Part shown: piece after piece, positions 23,693 through 35,633 of the stretch
Position numbering within the stretch: position 1 is the first letter of the stretch
How the letters are laid out: each line of letters opens with the position of its first letter
DNA from: Cryptomeria japonica
Taxonomy: Eukaryota; Streptophyta; Pinopsida; Cupressales; Cupressaceae
Direction of reading: 5' to 3'
Length of the DNA: 64,000 nt
Assembly (NCBI RefSeq): GCF_030272615.1
Contig: NC_081413.1
Location: forward strand, 181,422,951 to 181,486,950
Position numbers and translations under genes: made by a program
Notes under the pieces: generated by a model
Database searches by the model: none
Told to the model about the DNA's origin: nothing
What the model saw: only the letters and a program-made list of their open reading frames with translations

Positions 23693-26600
23693 GCAATCTA
23701 GCTTAAGATGTTGATATCATTTGGACATTAAAGCCTATTGGTGGAGTAGTGTCTATGATTGATATCAACTTGGATATTTGGGTGCATTTGAAGCATTTTG
23801 CATGTTGAGTAGTCCAGCTCCATAGAAGCTTTATACTCTTATGTATGTAGCTATGAGTAAATCTAGTGAAGTACTGACAATTTATGTCTTGATCTTAATC
23901 TCTTCCAAACTATGCATGTTTAATATTTGAAAAATAAAAAATTTCTAACCGTTTCTTCTGCCTTTCCCTAATATATTTTTCTATTTTTTGTTACAAACCC
24001 TTTGAGAAAAATATATCTAAAGAGCTATACTTGAAAATCTTAAGAGTCAATAAAAAATGAATAGGATAAAATAAATTCCTGTAAACTTTTAGATCCTTGT
24101 TAAAGAATTTTGTGAATTTGTAAATTTTTTAAATTGATCAAATACTTTGAGAATAATTGGTCAAAGTTATCTTTAATTTTGTAAATTCATTGAATGAATC
24201 TAGGGATTTTTTCACATGTCTTGTCATTTCAATTTTCGATAAATGAGAATTTTCTAGCCTAAGCCCCATTGTAAAAATAGTAAAATACAACAAACTCTAA
24301 GTGAAACTAGATAGTCATGATTTGACAATCAAAGCCTTGGGATACTAAATTCTTTATGAATATAAAATCTTTGAAGTCGGATAGGATTCTATTGTAAAAA
24401 TCTATCTGTGTTTGTATGTGACTAATAACTACATCACCAAGGAACACAAAACTTTTTATTGGTTGATGAAAAGCTCATTTCGAAACTTAAAATTATTTTG
24501 AGAGAAATAAGATTTCAATGCTTCCCAAACTGTCCAAATTCTCATTATCACACAATTCCATTAATTATTCTTTGAATCTTTCATGATGAGAAAGGTTTGA
24601 ATCCCAATCCCCTTCCAAACAACACATCAAAAAAAAAAAAAAAAACAAATGATTAAAAATGCTAAAACTCAAACTTTTATTCCTACGCTTCTAAAGAGTA
24701 AATTTGAAACTACTTTTTATGATTTGAAAAACATTGAAAAATAAGCCCAAACTAGGAAAGTATTTTGAAAACCTTATATATAGATATGCCTCATTTCATC
24801 AAATAGGATATGATCAAACTTTTGAAGGTGGTTGAATTTGTGCATGTTCGTGTAGTTAGAAAGGTGTGAGGTGATGATAAAGGCATTGCTGAATGCTGGC
24901 TGCGTACCAAATGAGTGAAAGAATGGCATTGAAATTGATGGATAAGTATAAAGTGAAGGTAGCAAGGAATGAAGGGAAAGAGCGAATAGTAATAGTGAAC
25001 AATCACAGTAAGAAGCATTCAGTGCCAGTTTCTAGCAATTATACATGTAAACTCCAAAATCATCATATTGCAAAAGATTCAAATATATAGATATGCTAGA
25101 AAGATGCAAATTTTTAGAAAGGAAACTACAAAAAAAATATGGACCTCCACCTTTAGTTCATTGGCCTGAATGTGTCTCATTGAAAATAGAAATAAGGTAT
25201 TTTAAATTGCTTAGGGCATGTGTAAAATGTTGATAGATGTGCATTGGTTAGTTTCTTTTAAAATTTGGAGATATAAGGGGAGCTAGTTTTGATTTCATTT
25301 GGTACGCAAGGAGTTATGAATGTGAAAAGTGTAAATCTAGGAAGGAGATATGTTTTTAGGTTTTGAGTCAGAAGAACACCTTTATACACATCAAATAATA
25401 TTGTTAAAGGTGTATTTTCGGTTGAGCTCAGATATGTATTATTTAGATGACTTCATACATTGCTTGTATTCTTGTCATCCATCTTATATTTAAGAGGGTC
25501 TTCAAAAATTTGAATGTTACATTTGAAGATATCCAAAAACTCATTGATAATATCATATGGATAGAATGTAAAGAGGTCAAATTGGAGGCTAGTGGCACTA
25601 GTGAATGAAGAATTTCCATCATCTCAATTTAGCTTCTCACTTTAAGATGGTGCTTTGCATGAGAAGCATTTTTTACTTTTCTTTCTTTTTTTCCTTTAGA
25701 TTTTCATTTTGATGTTGACAATTTTCTAAGAATACATGTATTGTGGAGGTTGTTTTTTGGAGAAAAATAAGGGGTTTAGTATAGAGCTCAACATGGATGG
25801 TTACCGAGAGAGTTCATGAGACTATGATAGAGAATTATCACTCTTATGAGGGTTAGAGACTATATGATGGAGCTCTATGTGTGCATAGCTCAATATGGAT
25901 TGTTGTCGAAATAATTTGGTGTCTGTGATTAAACAGTTTGGGACTGAGAGTGAGAGAATTCAGCTCAGAGCTAAACTTTTAAGAAGGTCGACCTTTTGGG
26001 TCATGAGGTAGGTTGATGGAGTTTCGCTTGATTCAAGATTTATTTCTTCAAAGAAAGATCTTCTCAAAATATGTATTCATTTTATGTAATCAGCAAGTTT
26101 TGTTATGTTAGCTTTATGAGGCTTCCTTGATAAGGTGAATGTTCTCTGTGCAAAGCTATATTTGTAAGAACAATGTAATAAAAGGGGGAAATCTTAGCAT
26201 AAATATACTATTTTAGGTAATTTTGCAGCTAACAGTTTTATTGACTGCAATAATTGTTTCACCATTGTATACATATGCATCATTACATCAAATAAGATAT
26301 CAAAATTTCACCTTTAATATGACCTTGGTTTTAGGATCTAGTCAAGAAACGTGGTCCCTTAATGACAAAGAAAACACATAACCATGGAAGCATCAGACAA
26401 AGCTAGGTTGTGTTTACAATTGTAGATTTCAACAAAAATAAATATGATTTTGTATATCAAATACCTCACTCTCAATTTATATGAATGCAATCAGATTTAC
26501 CAATTTCTGGAAACTAAGAGTATAAGGTATAATACTGGGTTTCTGTTGAATACAAGAGGTCCCAAGTAGTAAGAAGCTTACGTATTCTTTAGAAGGGGAG

Positions 26601-26705
26601 GAGTCTTTCAATGCCCAACAACTGCTATTTTGTAGTCAACGTAACTATTATGCATGTTTCTAGTCAAATCTGTTCTAATCATAAATGAGTATGCAAGGTA
26701 ATAGT

Positions 26706-26915
26706 AAAGGTTCATTTTGGAGTTAGAATAACCGCGGCTTAGTAAAAGGACGCGTTTATTCTGGTTCTAAAACAACAGTACGGATTGACTAACACGTGTG
26801 TTAGTCGCGTGTTTTACACCATCAATTTTGTAATAAACTGCTGTGATTGACTAACACATCGCTATCATGATGTACAAAAGGTCTGTTTTGAAGCTAGAAT
26901 AGCCACGACCATAGT
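26706..26915. repeat. Insertion with internal duplication and hairpin, unit A only
   Basis: Two related copies (TTCATTTTGGAGTTAGAATA and CTGTTTTGAAGCTAGAATAG) flank GACTAACAC-GT-GTGTTAGTC, a 9-bp perfect stem with CACGTG at its centre. Unit B goes straight through the corresponding site near 57565 without it. Confidence 0.65.
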
Positions 26916-27050
26916 AAAATACATTCAATCTTGTGTTTGGTATACAGTTTATCTATAAATTTACTTAATATAATGATCATATGAATTTGCTGGTCAAATA
27001 TAATCTAACAACACAGGGAATATTGAAAATCACAACTGGAAAGCAGAATT

Positions 27051-27058
27051 TATATAAG
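27051..27058 (+). promoter_or_regulatory. TATA-box-like motif before the unit A/B junction
   Basis: TATATAAG is conserved at 27051 and 57690, about 50 bases before a GTGAGG splice-donor-like word near 27097. It might be a promoter repeated at each unit end. The motif alone is weak evidence in AT-rich DNA. Confidence 0.25.
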
Positions 27059-27105
27059 CACGCTTCTGAATTTCTGCATTCCATTCCAATTTCCACAGTG
27101 AGGTT

Positions 27106-29285
27106 TGTGGAAACGTGGTATTTAATTGGTTCAACGAATAAATGTGGAAAGGAATTGGTGGATGCGGATCGAATCAGGGTCGTTAGAGGAGAGTTGAAAG
27201 TATTACTTGGACGGTCATGAAATTGACATTAATGGAAAGGAAAGGAAAGGAAAGCACAAAGAAGAATAGCACACACAAATTGTGGCTCTAAAATAAAGAC
27301 GTGGAAATTAGAAATTAGAAAGCTAAGCTGGTGGTTAAATCTTCAGAGGGTAAAATCTTATAAAATATTTTGGTTAAATAAATATAAATGAATAATAATA
27401 ATAAATAAATGTAGATATATATGATTTGATTTAGATATTCTTTATAAATAATTTCATTAATATATGATAAATTCAACAAAACCTTAACATGTAATTCAAA
27501 TATTTAAAACACATGTCAGTAGATAATTTTTTTTGGGATTAAGTCAACTTAGACACATGTTTAATATTTATTTAAGAAAAATGGAGGTTAAAATTAGAGC
27601 TTTAACTTTGTTTTTTAACCTATACTTCTCCACTTGTTACAATTAATCACTCTCATACTCTTGATCTCCATATCTAGAGATAGATACACATAATAGGTGG
27701 TAGCATCTAGGACAAGAAGTGGGAATTTGAAGTAAAGTTCTAGATCTTTGGGATATAAAAAGTTATGTTCATTTAAGGTGGATAAATTTACCAAGTCATA
27801 TATTGAATTATGCTAATTACATATAGGATCATTATATTAGGACCAACTAGTTGAATTGGGTTCAAAAATAATAATTAAAAGTACTAAAAATATACATTCT
27901 TTTTTGACAAAGAATTGTCTATATTATCATTTAAATGTAAGAATAACATCATATGTATTCACACAACAAAAAAAAAGTTGTTTGATATAAAATCACACCC
28001 TTAGAGTCTAATTGGAGTGGAGCTTGGGGAATAAAACATAAATACAATAAAACCACTAGATGGATAAAGGAATAGAAGAGGTGAAAAGAAAATCCTAGAC
28101 ATCCAACCATCTCCATACATCAATATGGTCTAGAAATTATCCATGAGAAGTTCCTACCCAATATCATTATTTCTTTGATTTCTTATTCTTCTTCAATAGC
28201 CCAAATTGATGAAATTAAAAGAGACAATTGAGGAAAACTACTAGAATCATATAAGTTGGGAGCCCCACCAATAGGAAACCCAAAATTTCCTCCCATAGGT
28301 TTTGGGGTGGTGGATTGACAATGAGTAGGCCACAACCAACTTCGACCACAATCTCCTCATGCAGCTAGAAAGAAGCTTAGGAGTAAGCCTCCAAGTAGCA
28401 TGAGCTAAAAGACTTATTTCACACTAAAATACACGAGGATACAAGTAGCCCATGGAAGAATAAAAAGATGAAGGAACTCTAGCTAGTTCAGAAGGGGCAA
28501 TGCTCTAGTGGTTGACAAGTTTCTATAAATGTGTCACCTTAAGTGCAACTTTATTAGCTTATACATGAAGCTACAATAATACATCAGAATAATTCATCGC
28601 CTTAGAAAAAAATTAAACATGTCAATCAACAAAATGAGTAGAAAAATAACCAAATTTAATATTTCTATATGCTCAAGAGAATCTCCACCTTAAAAGCATG
28701 GTTAGATCTGGTTGAATTTGTAAGGAATGTAAAGACAACAGTCTAGAAGAACCATACACCATGTCAAATTTGGCCAAAGAGTGTAATCCACTATTGTCCG
28801 ATCACATCTAGATTCATGTAAAAGTTGAAATCTTTAAAGGTTATTACACAAAATCCCTCAATAATACCATTTGCATTTTGAGTGAAGGGTCACTAGATCG
28901 GATCATGAGAAAGAAGATAACCATTGAAGAATGTGACAAGACCCTAGAAGGGGAGGATGAAGATGTCAAAGAGAACATATCCAATGTGTATATAAAATAT
29001 AAATTTAATTGGAATAAGAAATTTTTTTTCAAGAAATAGAATTGACAACATAGTGACAAATTTTGATGATGTCAAAAAAAATATAGGAAGCTTCAATAGA
29101 GGAGATCATAATGATTGGGAGACGCAAAATGTAGTAAAGCTACACGAAAGGTCCTTATTTTTAAAATTTTGGGACCTTAGTTTTTTTATATTTAATTTTG
29201 CGGGAATTTTGCAAGTAACCCACCTACTACAAGAAATTTAGCTTAATATGTTGATATCATTTGGACATTAAAGCCTATTGGTGGG
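27106..29285 (+). repeat. Tandem-array unit B, left part
   Basis: Colinear with unit A 21057-23745, with a deletion of about 500 bases relative to A (A 21435-21945) near 27475. It is cut at 29285 by the chromovirus insertion and resumes at 55257. Unit A shows the uninterrupted target, CTATTGGTGGAGTAGTG at about 23735. Confidence 0.85.
28880..29240 (+). pseudogene. Frameshifted copy of the small unit-A ORF
   Basis: Begins LSEGSLDRIMRKKITIEECD as in unit A. An extra base in the A/T-rich stretch near 29030 gives a stop; the other frame resumes at 29053 (NFDDVKKNIGSFNRGDHNDW). The break argues against an active gene. Confidence 0.35.
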
Positions 29286-29752
29286 TGATCAGAAGAAAAT
29301 TTGAATTATATTTTTTAGTTTGTCTATACATTAGTAAATTGCATTTTTGAAGGCCTTATGGCAATTTTGAGGCCTAGCTAGGAATTCTCTTTCAAAATCT
29401 CATCTACAACTCTTGGAGACCTTTTCAACGAGTTAAAGGGCTAGTAATTTCGAGTCCTGAGCCAAAAGTTATGCCTAGTTGAAGTTAGGATAAAATTTCA
29501 TATAGTTTTTTTCAAAATTTCGTAGTTTTTAGATTTTATTATGTAATGAACAAATGTGACTCTTAGAATTCGATTCTCAAGACGTTTTTGTGACCCTTGG
29601 AATCTCATAAACTTCTATATGTTGGATTTTTGAATGGAATAGATTACTTTTTGGCTTGCTTCAATTCTATGCTTTTTGGTTAATGTAAATAGAATTTACA
29701 ATAATGCAGGTTCTCACTTGGGTATTGTCATCCGAATCCATAATTCGGATCG
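29286..29752 (+). repeat. Chromovirus 5' LTR
   Basis: 467 bases from TGATCAGAAG to about GGATCG, matching 54791-55256. The 3' end is uncertain by one or two bases because the ending is not the usual CA. Confidence 0.85.
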
Positions 29753-29753
29753 G

Positions 29754-29765
29754 TGGTGTCAGAGA
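29754..29765 (+). other. Primer-binding site
   Basis: TGGTGTCAGAGA lies right after the LTR and differs by one base from the common initiator-Met tRNA site TGGTATCAGAG. Confidence 0.75.
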
Positions 29766-29872
29766 AAGTTCGCTCCTATATGTCATATTACATGTGATCA
29801 ACATATCAAAGATTGGGGTTGGAAACAAGGAATCCTTCAGACTACCTTCCTTTGAGACACACATGATTGCAG

Positions 29873-30426
29873 ATGGCTAAGTTGCAGACCGACGATGACA
29901 TTAAAGCATTAGTTACAGATCCACTAACAAAACAACATGAAGAAATGATGGAGCAGTTCAAGCAAATGCTGGAAAGTTGTGGGTCACAAGCAAACCCACC
30001 ATTCATAGGGCATACACCATTCAAGGTGCAAGTTAATTTTGATATACCCACATTTCAAGGAAAGATTGATGCAGATGTTGTTTATGATTGGGTTTCAAAA
30101 CTGGAAAGATATTTCTCTGTCAATCAGTTTTCAGATGAAGAGAAGATAACTTTTGCTCTCCTCAAAGCTGAAAATCATGTGAAAGATTCATGGGAAGCAA
30201 AGTTAGCATCCAAGGCAACATAAAATGGCATCACTTTTATTTTTGAAAAAAAAATCAACATGGGGAGAATTCATGGAGCACATAAAGGAAGAATATTTTC
30301 TTATTGATGCATATGAACAAAAATATATGCAGTGGCAATTGCTTCGATAGAAGAAGGACCAAACTATTCATGAATATACTAATATGTTTCATGCCTTAGC
30401 AACAAAGCTTGGCATCAAAAATTGTG
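29873..30426 (+). pseudogene. Chromovirus gag, N-terminal part
   Basis: Starts at ATG 29873 (MAKLQTDDDIKALV). It contains the plant retrotransposon gag core: FKVQVNFDIPTFQGKIDADV, VYDWVSKLERYF, FALLKAENHVKDSWEA and, after a frameshift, TWGEFMEHIKEEYF and EYTNMFHALATKLGIKNCEE. Gag forms the particle that packages element RNA. A stop at 30224 ends the first frame, and the TAG at 30348-30350 sits where relatives usually have Gln. It breaks off at about 30426 at the inserted giant-LTR element. Gag resumes at 42634, apparently after losing part of the middle region. Confidence 0.85.
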
Positions 30427-30430
30427 AGGA

Positions 30431-33400
30431 GCTATGACTCGGGATTAAGCTCGCTCTATGCCAGCTGACCATGCAAGGCGCTCTTACAGTCAGCAAAAGG
30501 CTAGTGGTTTGGACGAGGTGGATTCCACGCAAGTGCATTCAATAACTTCTTTCATTCAATTTAATTATCTATCATCTAAAAGGAAGATTCAACAACAGAC
30601 CATGCATATTGCAAAGAAACAATATACTTCACCATAACTTCAATGAAAATGGAGTTTTGTTTACAATCAATGGCAACAATTTCTTGCCTTGTCCTCCTAA
30701 TTTACTCTAATTGCTACTCTATTAGCTAAATATTCACTATTAGCTAACTATTCACCCACTATCAACTATTGACTAACTATTAGCCTTTACAAATGAGGAG
30801 CTAGGGCTTATATAGTGCTCTCAATACAATTCAATGGATCAGATCAATTTGAGATCAATGGCCAAGATTTTACAATGAAAACCTTAATTAGGGTTTGTTA
30901 CAACAAACTCAATTCTAGCCAATAAAATAATTGCATTATTTGGACACATGTCTTCTCTGAAATATTCGACCAATGGGTGTAGGTACATCGAAGTTAGTGT
31001 CATCTTTGATGAGTCAGGCACATTGAATCTGGACACGTTGAGGTGGACCAATCCGACTGGGGGAGTGATGACTGGGATGCCACCTTGTCTAACACTTGTA
31101 ACTTGTTAGATGTTAGAATTTGATGATGCTGAGAAGCTAACTTTAATTAACTTTTTTGAGACTATCTGCTTCTTCAACGGACCCTTGCACTGACCTCCTT
31201 TGTCTTTGATGTGTAGGATGGAAGGTGTACCTTTCCTTGAAATGTTGGACTGGAAGAGGTCATCCTTGATGATGCTAGACTGGTCTTCTTTCATCTGCAA
31301 GACAAACCATAAGATGATTAAGGACACATAATATATGCATTCTAACATAGCATTTTATACCTTAAATCATCAACAAGAAGACATCAAAATGAAGTTTTCT
31401 CAAGATTATTTCTAGGGATAGGCTCCATAAGAATTTCGCCATGCACCCTTTGGAAGGGTCAGGAGCAAAATTTGCTATTTTTCCCAATTCAGACCTCTCT
31501 TCAACATTATTTCACAATTATCTCTTCTCCTGGCCCAAACAAGGTAAAAAATAGTAGTTTCAAAGGATTTCACCTTGGACCCTCTAGAAGGGTCAGGAGT
31601 GAATTTTGCATTTTTGGACAAATCCCATCATGTCTCTACTCCAAAATTCCTTCCAAGGTAAGCATACGCTATCCTTCTCCTCACCAAAGGCTAGGAATCC
31701 ACAACTTGACCTTCCTCAAGGGCAAACTAGGTGATTTTGGGAATTTCACTCTGGACCCTTTGGAAGGGTCAGGAGCGAAACCCACTCTTTAGCTCAAAAT
31801 CCTTACCTCTTGGACTTAAAACCTATTGAAACACTTGCCTATGGCCATCTTAGGTCCAATTTTCCTTGATCATCATCTTGGCTTAGCTCAAACTTGAAGG
31901 AAAAAGAACATTTTGTGAATTTCGCCCTAGAGCCTTTGGAAGGGTCAGGAACGATTTTCATCATTTGGCTCAATTCCTTCAAAATTGATAATTATTGGAA
32001 ATTTTAAGTCATTCCTAAGGCCTCCTTTGTTCTTGATCCACACTAGATTTGGCATAAAATTGAGGGAAAAGATAGGTTTTGCACAATTTCGCCCTGGACC
32101 CTTTGGAAGGGTCAAGAGTGAATTTATTCCTCTAGCCCAAAATCATCAATTTTGGGGACAACAATCAATTCAAGGGAAATCTCAAGGGAATCCCTCACCT
32201 TAGTCTAGGCATGGCTTGGCACAAATTTTGGAGAAAATGATGGGTTTTAGGATTTTCGCTCTGGACCCTTTGGAAGGGTCAGGAGCGAAAATCTTGTTTT
32301 AGGCTTATTCCTCCATCATTTCAACTTGAATCCACTTTAAAAGTAAATAAAACACTTCTCCTCACCCATCCAAGCTACAAAAGCCCAAGTCTGACTTGAC
32401 TTTGCTAGGAAAATAGGGGATTTTAGGAATTTCGCTCTGGACCCTTTGGAAGGTTCAAGAGCGAATTTCCTATTTTGAGCTTGTTTGGACTACTCCATTA
32501 CCTCAATCCAATATTCAAAGGCAAGAACACATCAAATTCCTTCTAACCATGCCATAAAACTCAAGAATTTGACAATCTCCAATAAGAAAATATGAGTTTC
32601 CAAGAATTTCGCTTTGGACCCTTTGGAAGGGTCAGGAGTGAAATTCACCCTCTTGGCTAAAATCCTTCATTTTTCAATGCTTTCAAACATTTCCAAAGGC
32701 CAAACATGTCCATTCTTCCTTTCAAGATACCTTGCAAATCAAAATTTGGTCAAACAAGGAAGGGAATGAAATCTAAGAAGATTTTCACTCTAGACCCTTT
32801 GAAAGGGTCAAGAGCGAAAATCATGATTTGGGCTTGTTTGTTCAATTTTCAAACTTTCAATCTCATTTGGGAGCAAACATAGATCATTCTTCATCTAAGG
32901 AGCAAGGTTTCAAGCTAAAACAAGAGAGCAAATGAAGTATATGATGAATTTCACTCTGGACCCTTTGGAAGGGTCAGGAGCGAAATTCATCTCCTAGGCA
33001 AAAACTTGATTTTCTAAAGCATCCCACTCCCTCTCAGGGAAAGAACATACTAATTACTCCTTCATCATGCCAAATCCTAGCCAAAACAAGGAAGAAAACA
33101 AGAGATATAAGGATTTTCGCTCTGGATCCTTTGGAAGGGTCACGAGCGAAAATCATGTTTTGACCTTGATTCTTGATTTTTCAAACTCTAATCTTCCTTG
33201 GGAGGCAAACATAGACTTTGGCTAAAGGAAAAATAAGCGTTTTCAAGTTTGGACCCTTTGAAAGGGTCAGAAGCAAAATTCTCCTTCTTGGCTAAAATCT
33301 TCACCTCATCCACCTTTACTCACTTCCTAAGGCTTAGAACAAGTCAAAATACTTCCATACATGCCTTAAACACTAGGAATTTGGTCTTGACAAGTGAGAA

Positions 33401-34463
33401 ATTTAGGTGTATAAGGATTTTCGCTCTGGACCCTCTGGAAGGGTTAGGAGCGAAATTCCTAATCTTGCCCAAAATCCTTCACATTTTCACATCCCATCAC
33501 CTCAAAACTAGAACATTGGTCTAAACAAGGGAGAAAATGAGGTTTTCAAGAATTTCTCTTTGGACCCTTTGGAAGGGTCAGGAGTGAAATTCCTACTTTA
33601 GGCTAATTTCCATCATTTTGTCACCTCAAATCTCCTCTCAAAGACAAATGTGCATCAAAACCTTCCCATCACGCCCCAGAAGTTAACAAACTTGGTCATA
33701 TCAAAGAGCAAAGTGGAGAAAAATGAATTTCACTCTAGACCCTTTGGAAGGGTCAGGAGCGAAATTCATCGTTGGGCTCAAGTCCTGACTTCATTTTCAC
33801 ATTTCCTCATTCAAACAAGCGTTTTTACCTTCATTCAAGCCTAGGAATGCATTAGTTCTAGGTTTTGGTCAAAGTAGAATGTCTTATGGAGAATTTTGCC
33901 CTGGACCCTTTGGAAGGGTCAGGAGCGAAATTTGACATTTTGGTCTCTTCGTCAGGATCATTTTATGGAATATAACATTTAAGTAGTTATATTCCATATA
34001 TACTATTAGGATGTTTGAGAGTGGTTTCGGACCTCCAGGAGTTATATTACAAAATCTAGTTTTTGGAGGATTCTTCAGTTTTCCAGATAGTCAAATTTTA
34101 AGATCAGGACATTCCAGACTTAGCCAAGTTTTAGGGCATTTGAAGATCAGGATGACATTCCAAACTTCATCACTCACCAATTTGACCTAGCTCGGACCTT
34201 CAAGAATGATACTCACTCACCAAGCAAGACACAATTAGCAACAAGAGCAAAACTAGGCCCTAAGGAAGACTTTCAAAGAAACCCTAATTTTGGGGCATCT
34301 ACTGACTCAACCTAGCTCAAGCAGAGCCTGCTATCCAATGACCCCCCTGACAACACTCATCATGCAAAGGTTAATAGACAAAATGCCAAAAGACCCAAAA
34401 AAAACCCTAGAAGGCAAAAAGTAGGGGTCCCCATTTGCAATGGGGTGATGTGTGAATACGTCA
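30431..34463 (-). repeat. Giant LTR, left copy, outer 0.5 kb missing
   Basis: Matches the reverse complement of 38330-42133 almost throughout. Its right end is GTGTGAATACGTCA at 34463. It starts at GCTATGACTC, which in the 37614 copy lies about 490 bases inside the LTR. It contains 16 hairpin repeats. Confidence 0.8.
31444..33920. repeat. Array of 16 hairpin repeats at 127-177 bp spacing
   Basis: Conserved cores of GACCCTTTGGAAGGGTC type start at 31444, 31578, 31754, 31930, 32097, 32264, 32440, 32617, 32793, 32959, 33125, 33252, 33429, 33563, 33738 and 33904. Most are flanked by outer arms TTTCGCTC and GAGCGAAA, making a near-perfect inverted repeat of about 37 bases. The sequence between cores is far less conserved but keeps recognisable shared blocks (TTGGCTAAAATCC, CAAGGGAGAAAATGA-like), so the array is an old tandem repeat of about 170 bases whose hairpin has stayed conserved. 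Confidence 0.9.
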
Positions 34464-35633
34464 CAACATCTAGTGCCACATTGAATAAATGTTCTTGAAC
34501 ATTTCAGAGATAAAGACTCAATTGACACTTAGAACCTCCGGAAAATTAAACCTAGCTTATCAAGTGACTAGAAAATGTACTCAAAGAAGAAGAAGAATCC
34601 TTAACCAGATCAAAATGCTTAGTCTTTGATTACCCAGGTGTGTGCAAGTGTATTCATTCCTCTCGACAAGACAATTATGATCTTCAGGTTCCCCTGTGAT
34701 TAGCTACATAGTTTATCTGAACCTCAAAAGCATCCTAGATAGAGCCTCGCTGCCAGTTAGACGTCCATAGTCCCGACGAGGTTATCACCGCAAGCTCACT
34801 AACATTGCTCCATTGTCAACCGGGCATCCATAGCCCCGATGGAGTTACTCGCATATTCCCATTAGCCAATTTTGATATCTCATTTCATTTCATTTTCTCA
34901 TTTTTTCCTTTTGATATTGATTTTCATTTCGTCAATTCCTTTGGCTTGTAAGAAGTGAAGCTTACTAGGGTTTGAGGATTGCAGTGGCGCTGAAGTCAGA
35001 TTTTTGATTTTTCACCAATCACAACTTTGCCTGAAAACCATAATGACTCAGAGTCTATTAATGTACAAAGATATAGTAATCAACACATGTTGGCATCAAG
35101 ACATAAAAAAATATTCCCTTCTAGGTCAAGTACAAGTCCTGATTAGATGATAAAGCTGGAGAGGAACAACCTCAGATTCCAAGCACTTCATGAATTGATA
35201 TCTAAGAAATGAGTCTAACATAAGATCTAGGATATTGCTAGCATGTGATCAACAACACAGACGCCTTTCTCACAAGATGGAGGCTCCCACTCAAGACACC
35301 TAAACTAAAGCAAACGACTGACCCAAAAGCAAATTAAGCTAAAGACCACACCAAAAGAAAACTATCTAAAGAAAGCAAACAACTAAACTACCTGAGCCAC
35401 ACTAGATCATGAGTCAAATGACTCAAGGCAAATTAGAACAAGGCTCAAAAAATTCTAACTAAAGACACGAAAAGAAAACCTACTCCAAACCTATATACAA
35501 GACTCCCAGACTCAACACAACTCAAAGAAGCAAAATATATACATGACTTCACATGATTTCTCAGGTTGTGCAACAGGAGCATGGGAAACGTGATGGTTCT
35601 TAGTCAGGCAAATTCATCCTTAAACACAAAAAA
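34464..35633 (-). other. Internal non-coding region of the giant-LTR element
   Basis: No gene. It lies 3' of the gag-like frame on the reverse strand. CATAGCCCCGATGGAGTTA-type words occur twice (about 34770 and 34830). No clear polypurine tract before the LTR was found. Confidence 0.45.

Larger units (their letters stand above)
21057..27105 (+). repeat. Tandem-array unit A (about 6 kb)
   Basis: The unit starts at GAAAACGTGGTATTTATTGG and is followed directly by unit B starting with almost the same words at 27106. Unit C begins at 57797. Units share long non-coding stretches in the same order, such as TTGAAAGTATTACTTG, GACAAGAAGTGGGAATTTGA and CATTGAAATTGATGG-like text. Unit A has extra sequence at 25660-25955, 26000-26500 and 26706-26915 that B lacks. 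Apart from one small ORF (23339-23692) no gene is recognised. The arrangement says segmental tandem duplication; whether the unit is an old transposon or a host segment is open. Confidence 0.8.

Noticed and set aside
24840-25010. Possible PPR-like or other protein fragment in unit A
   Set aside because: Only a few suggestive residues, no repeat pattern, and the matching part of unit B carries a 40-bp duplication that would break the frame.
31472-33844. ORFs with recurring DPLEGSGAK or GPSRRVRSEF peptides
   Set aside because: The recurring peptides are translations of the hairpin repeat in different frames.
31444-33920. CRISPR-like array (repeats with differing spacers)
   Set aside because: Spacers vary in length and share diverged sequence, no cas genes, and the setting is a plant retroelement LTR; it is a diverged tandem repeat.
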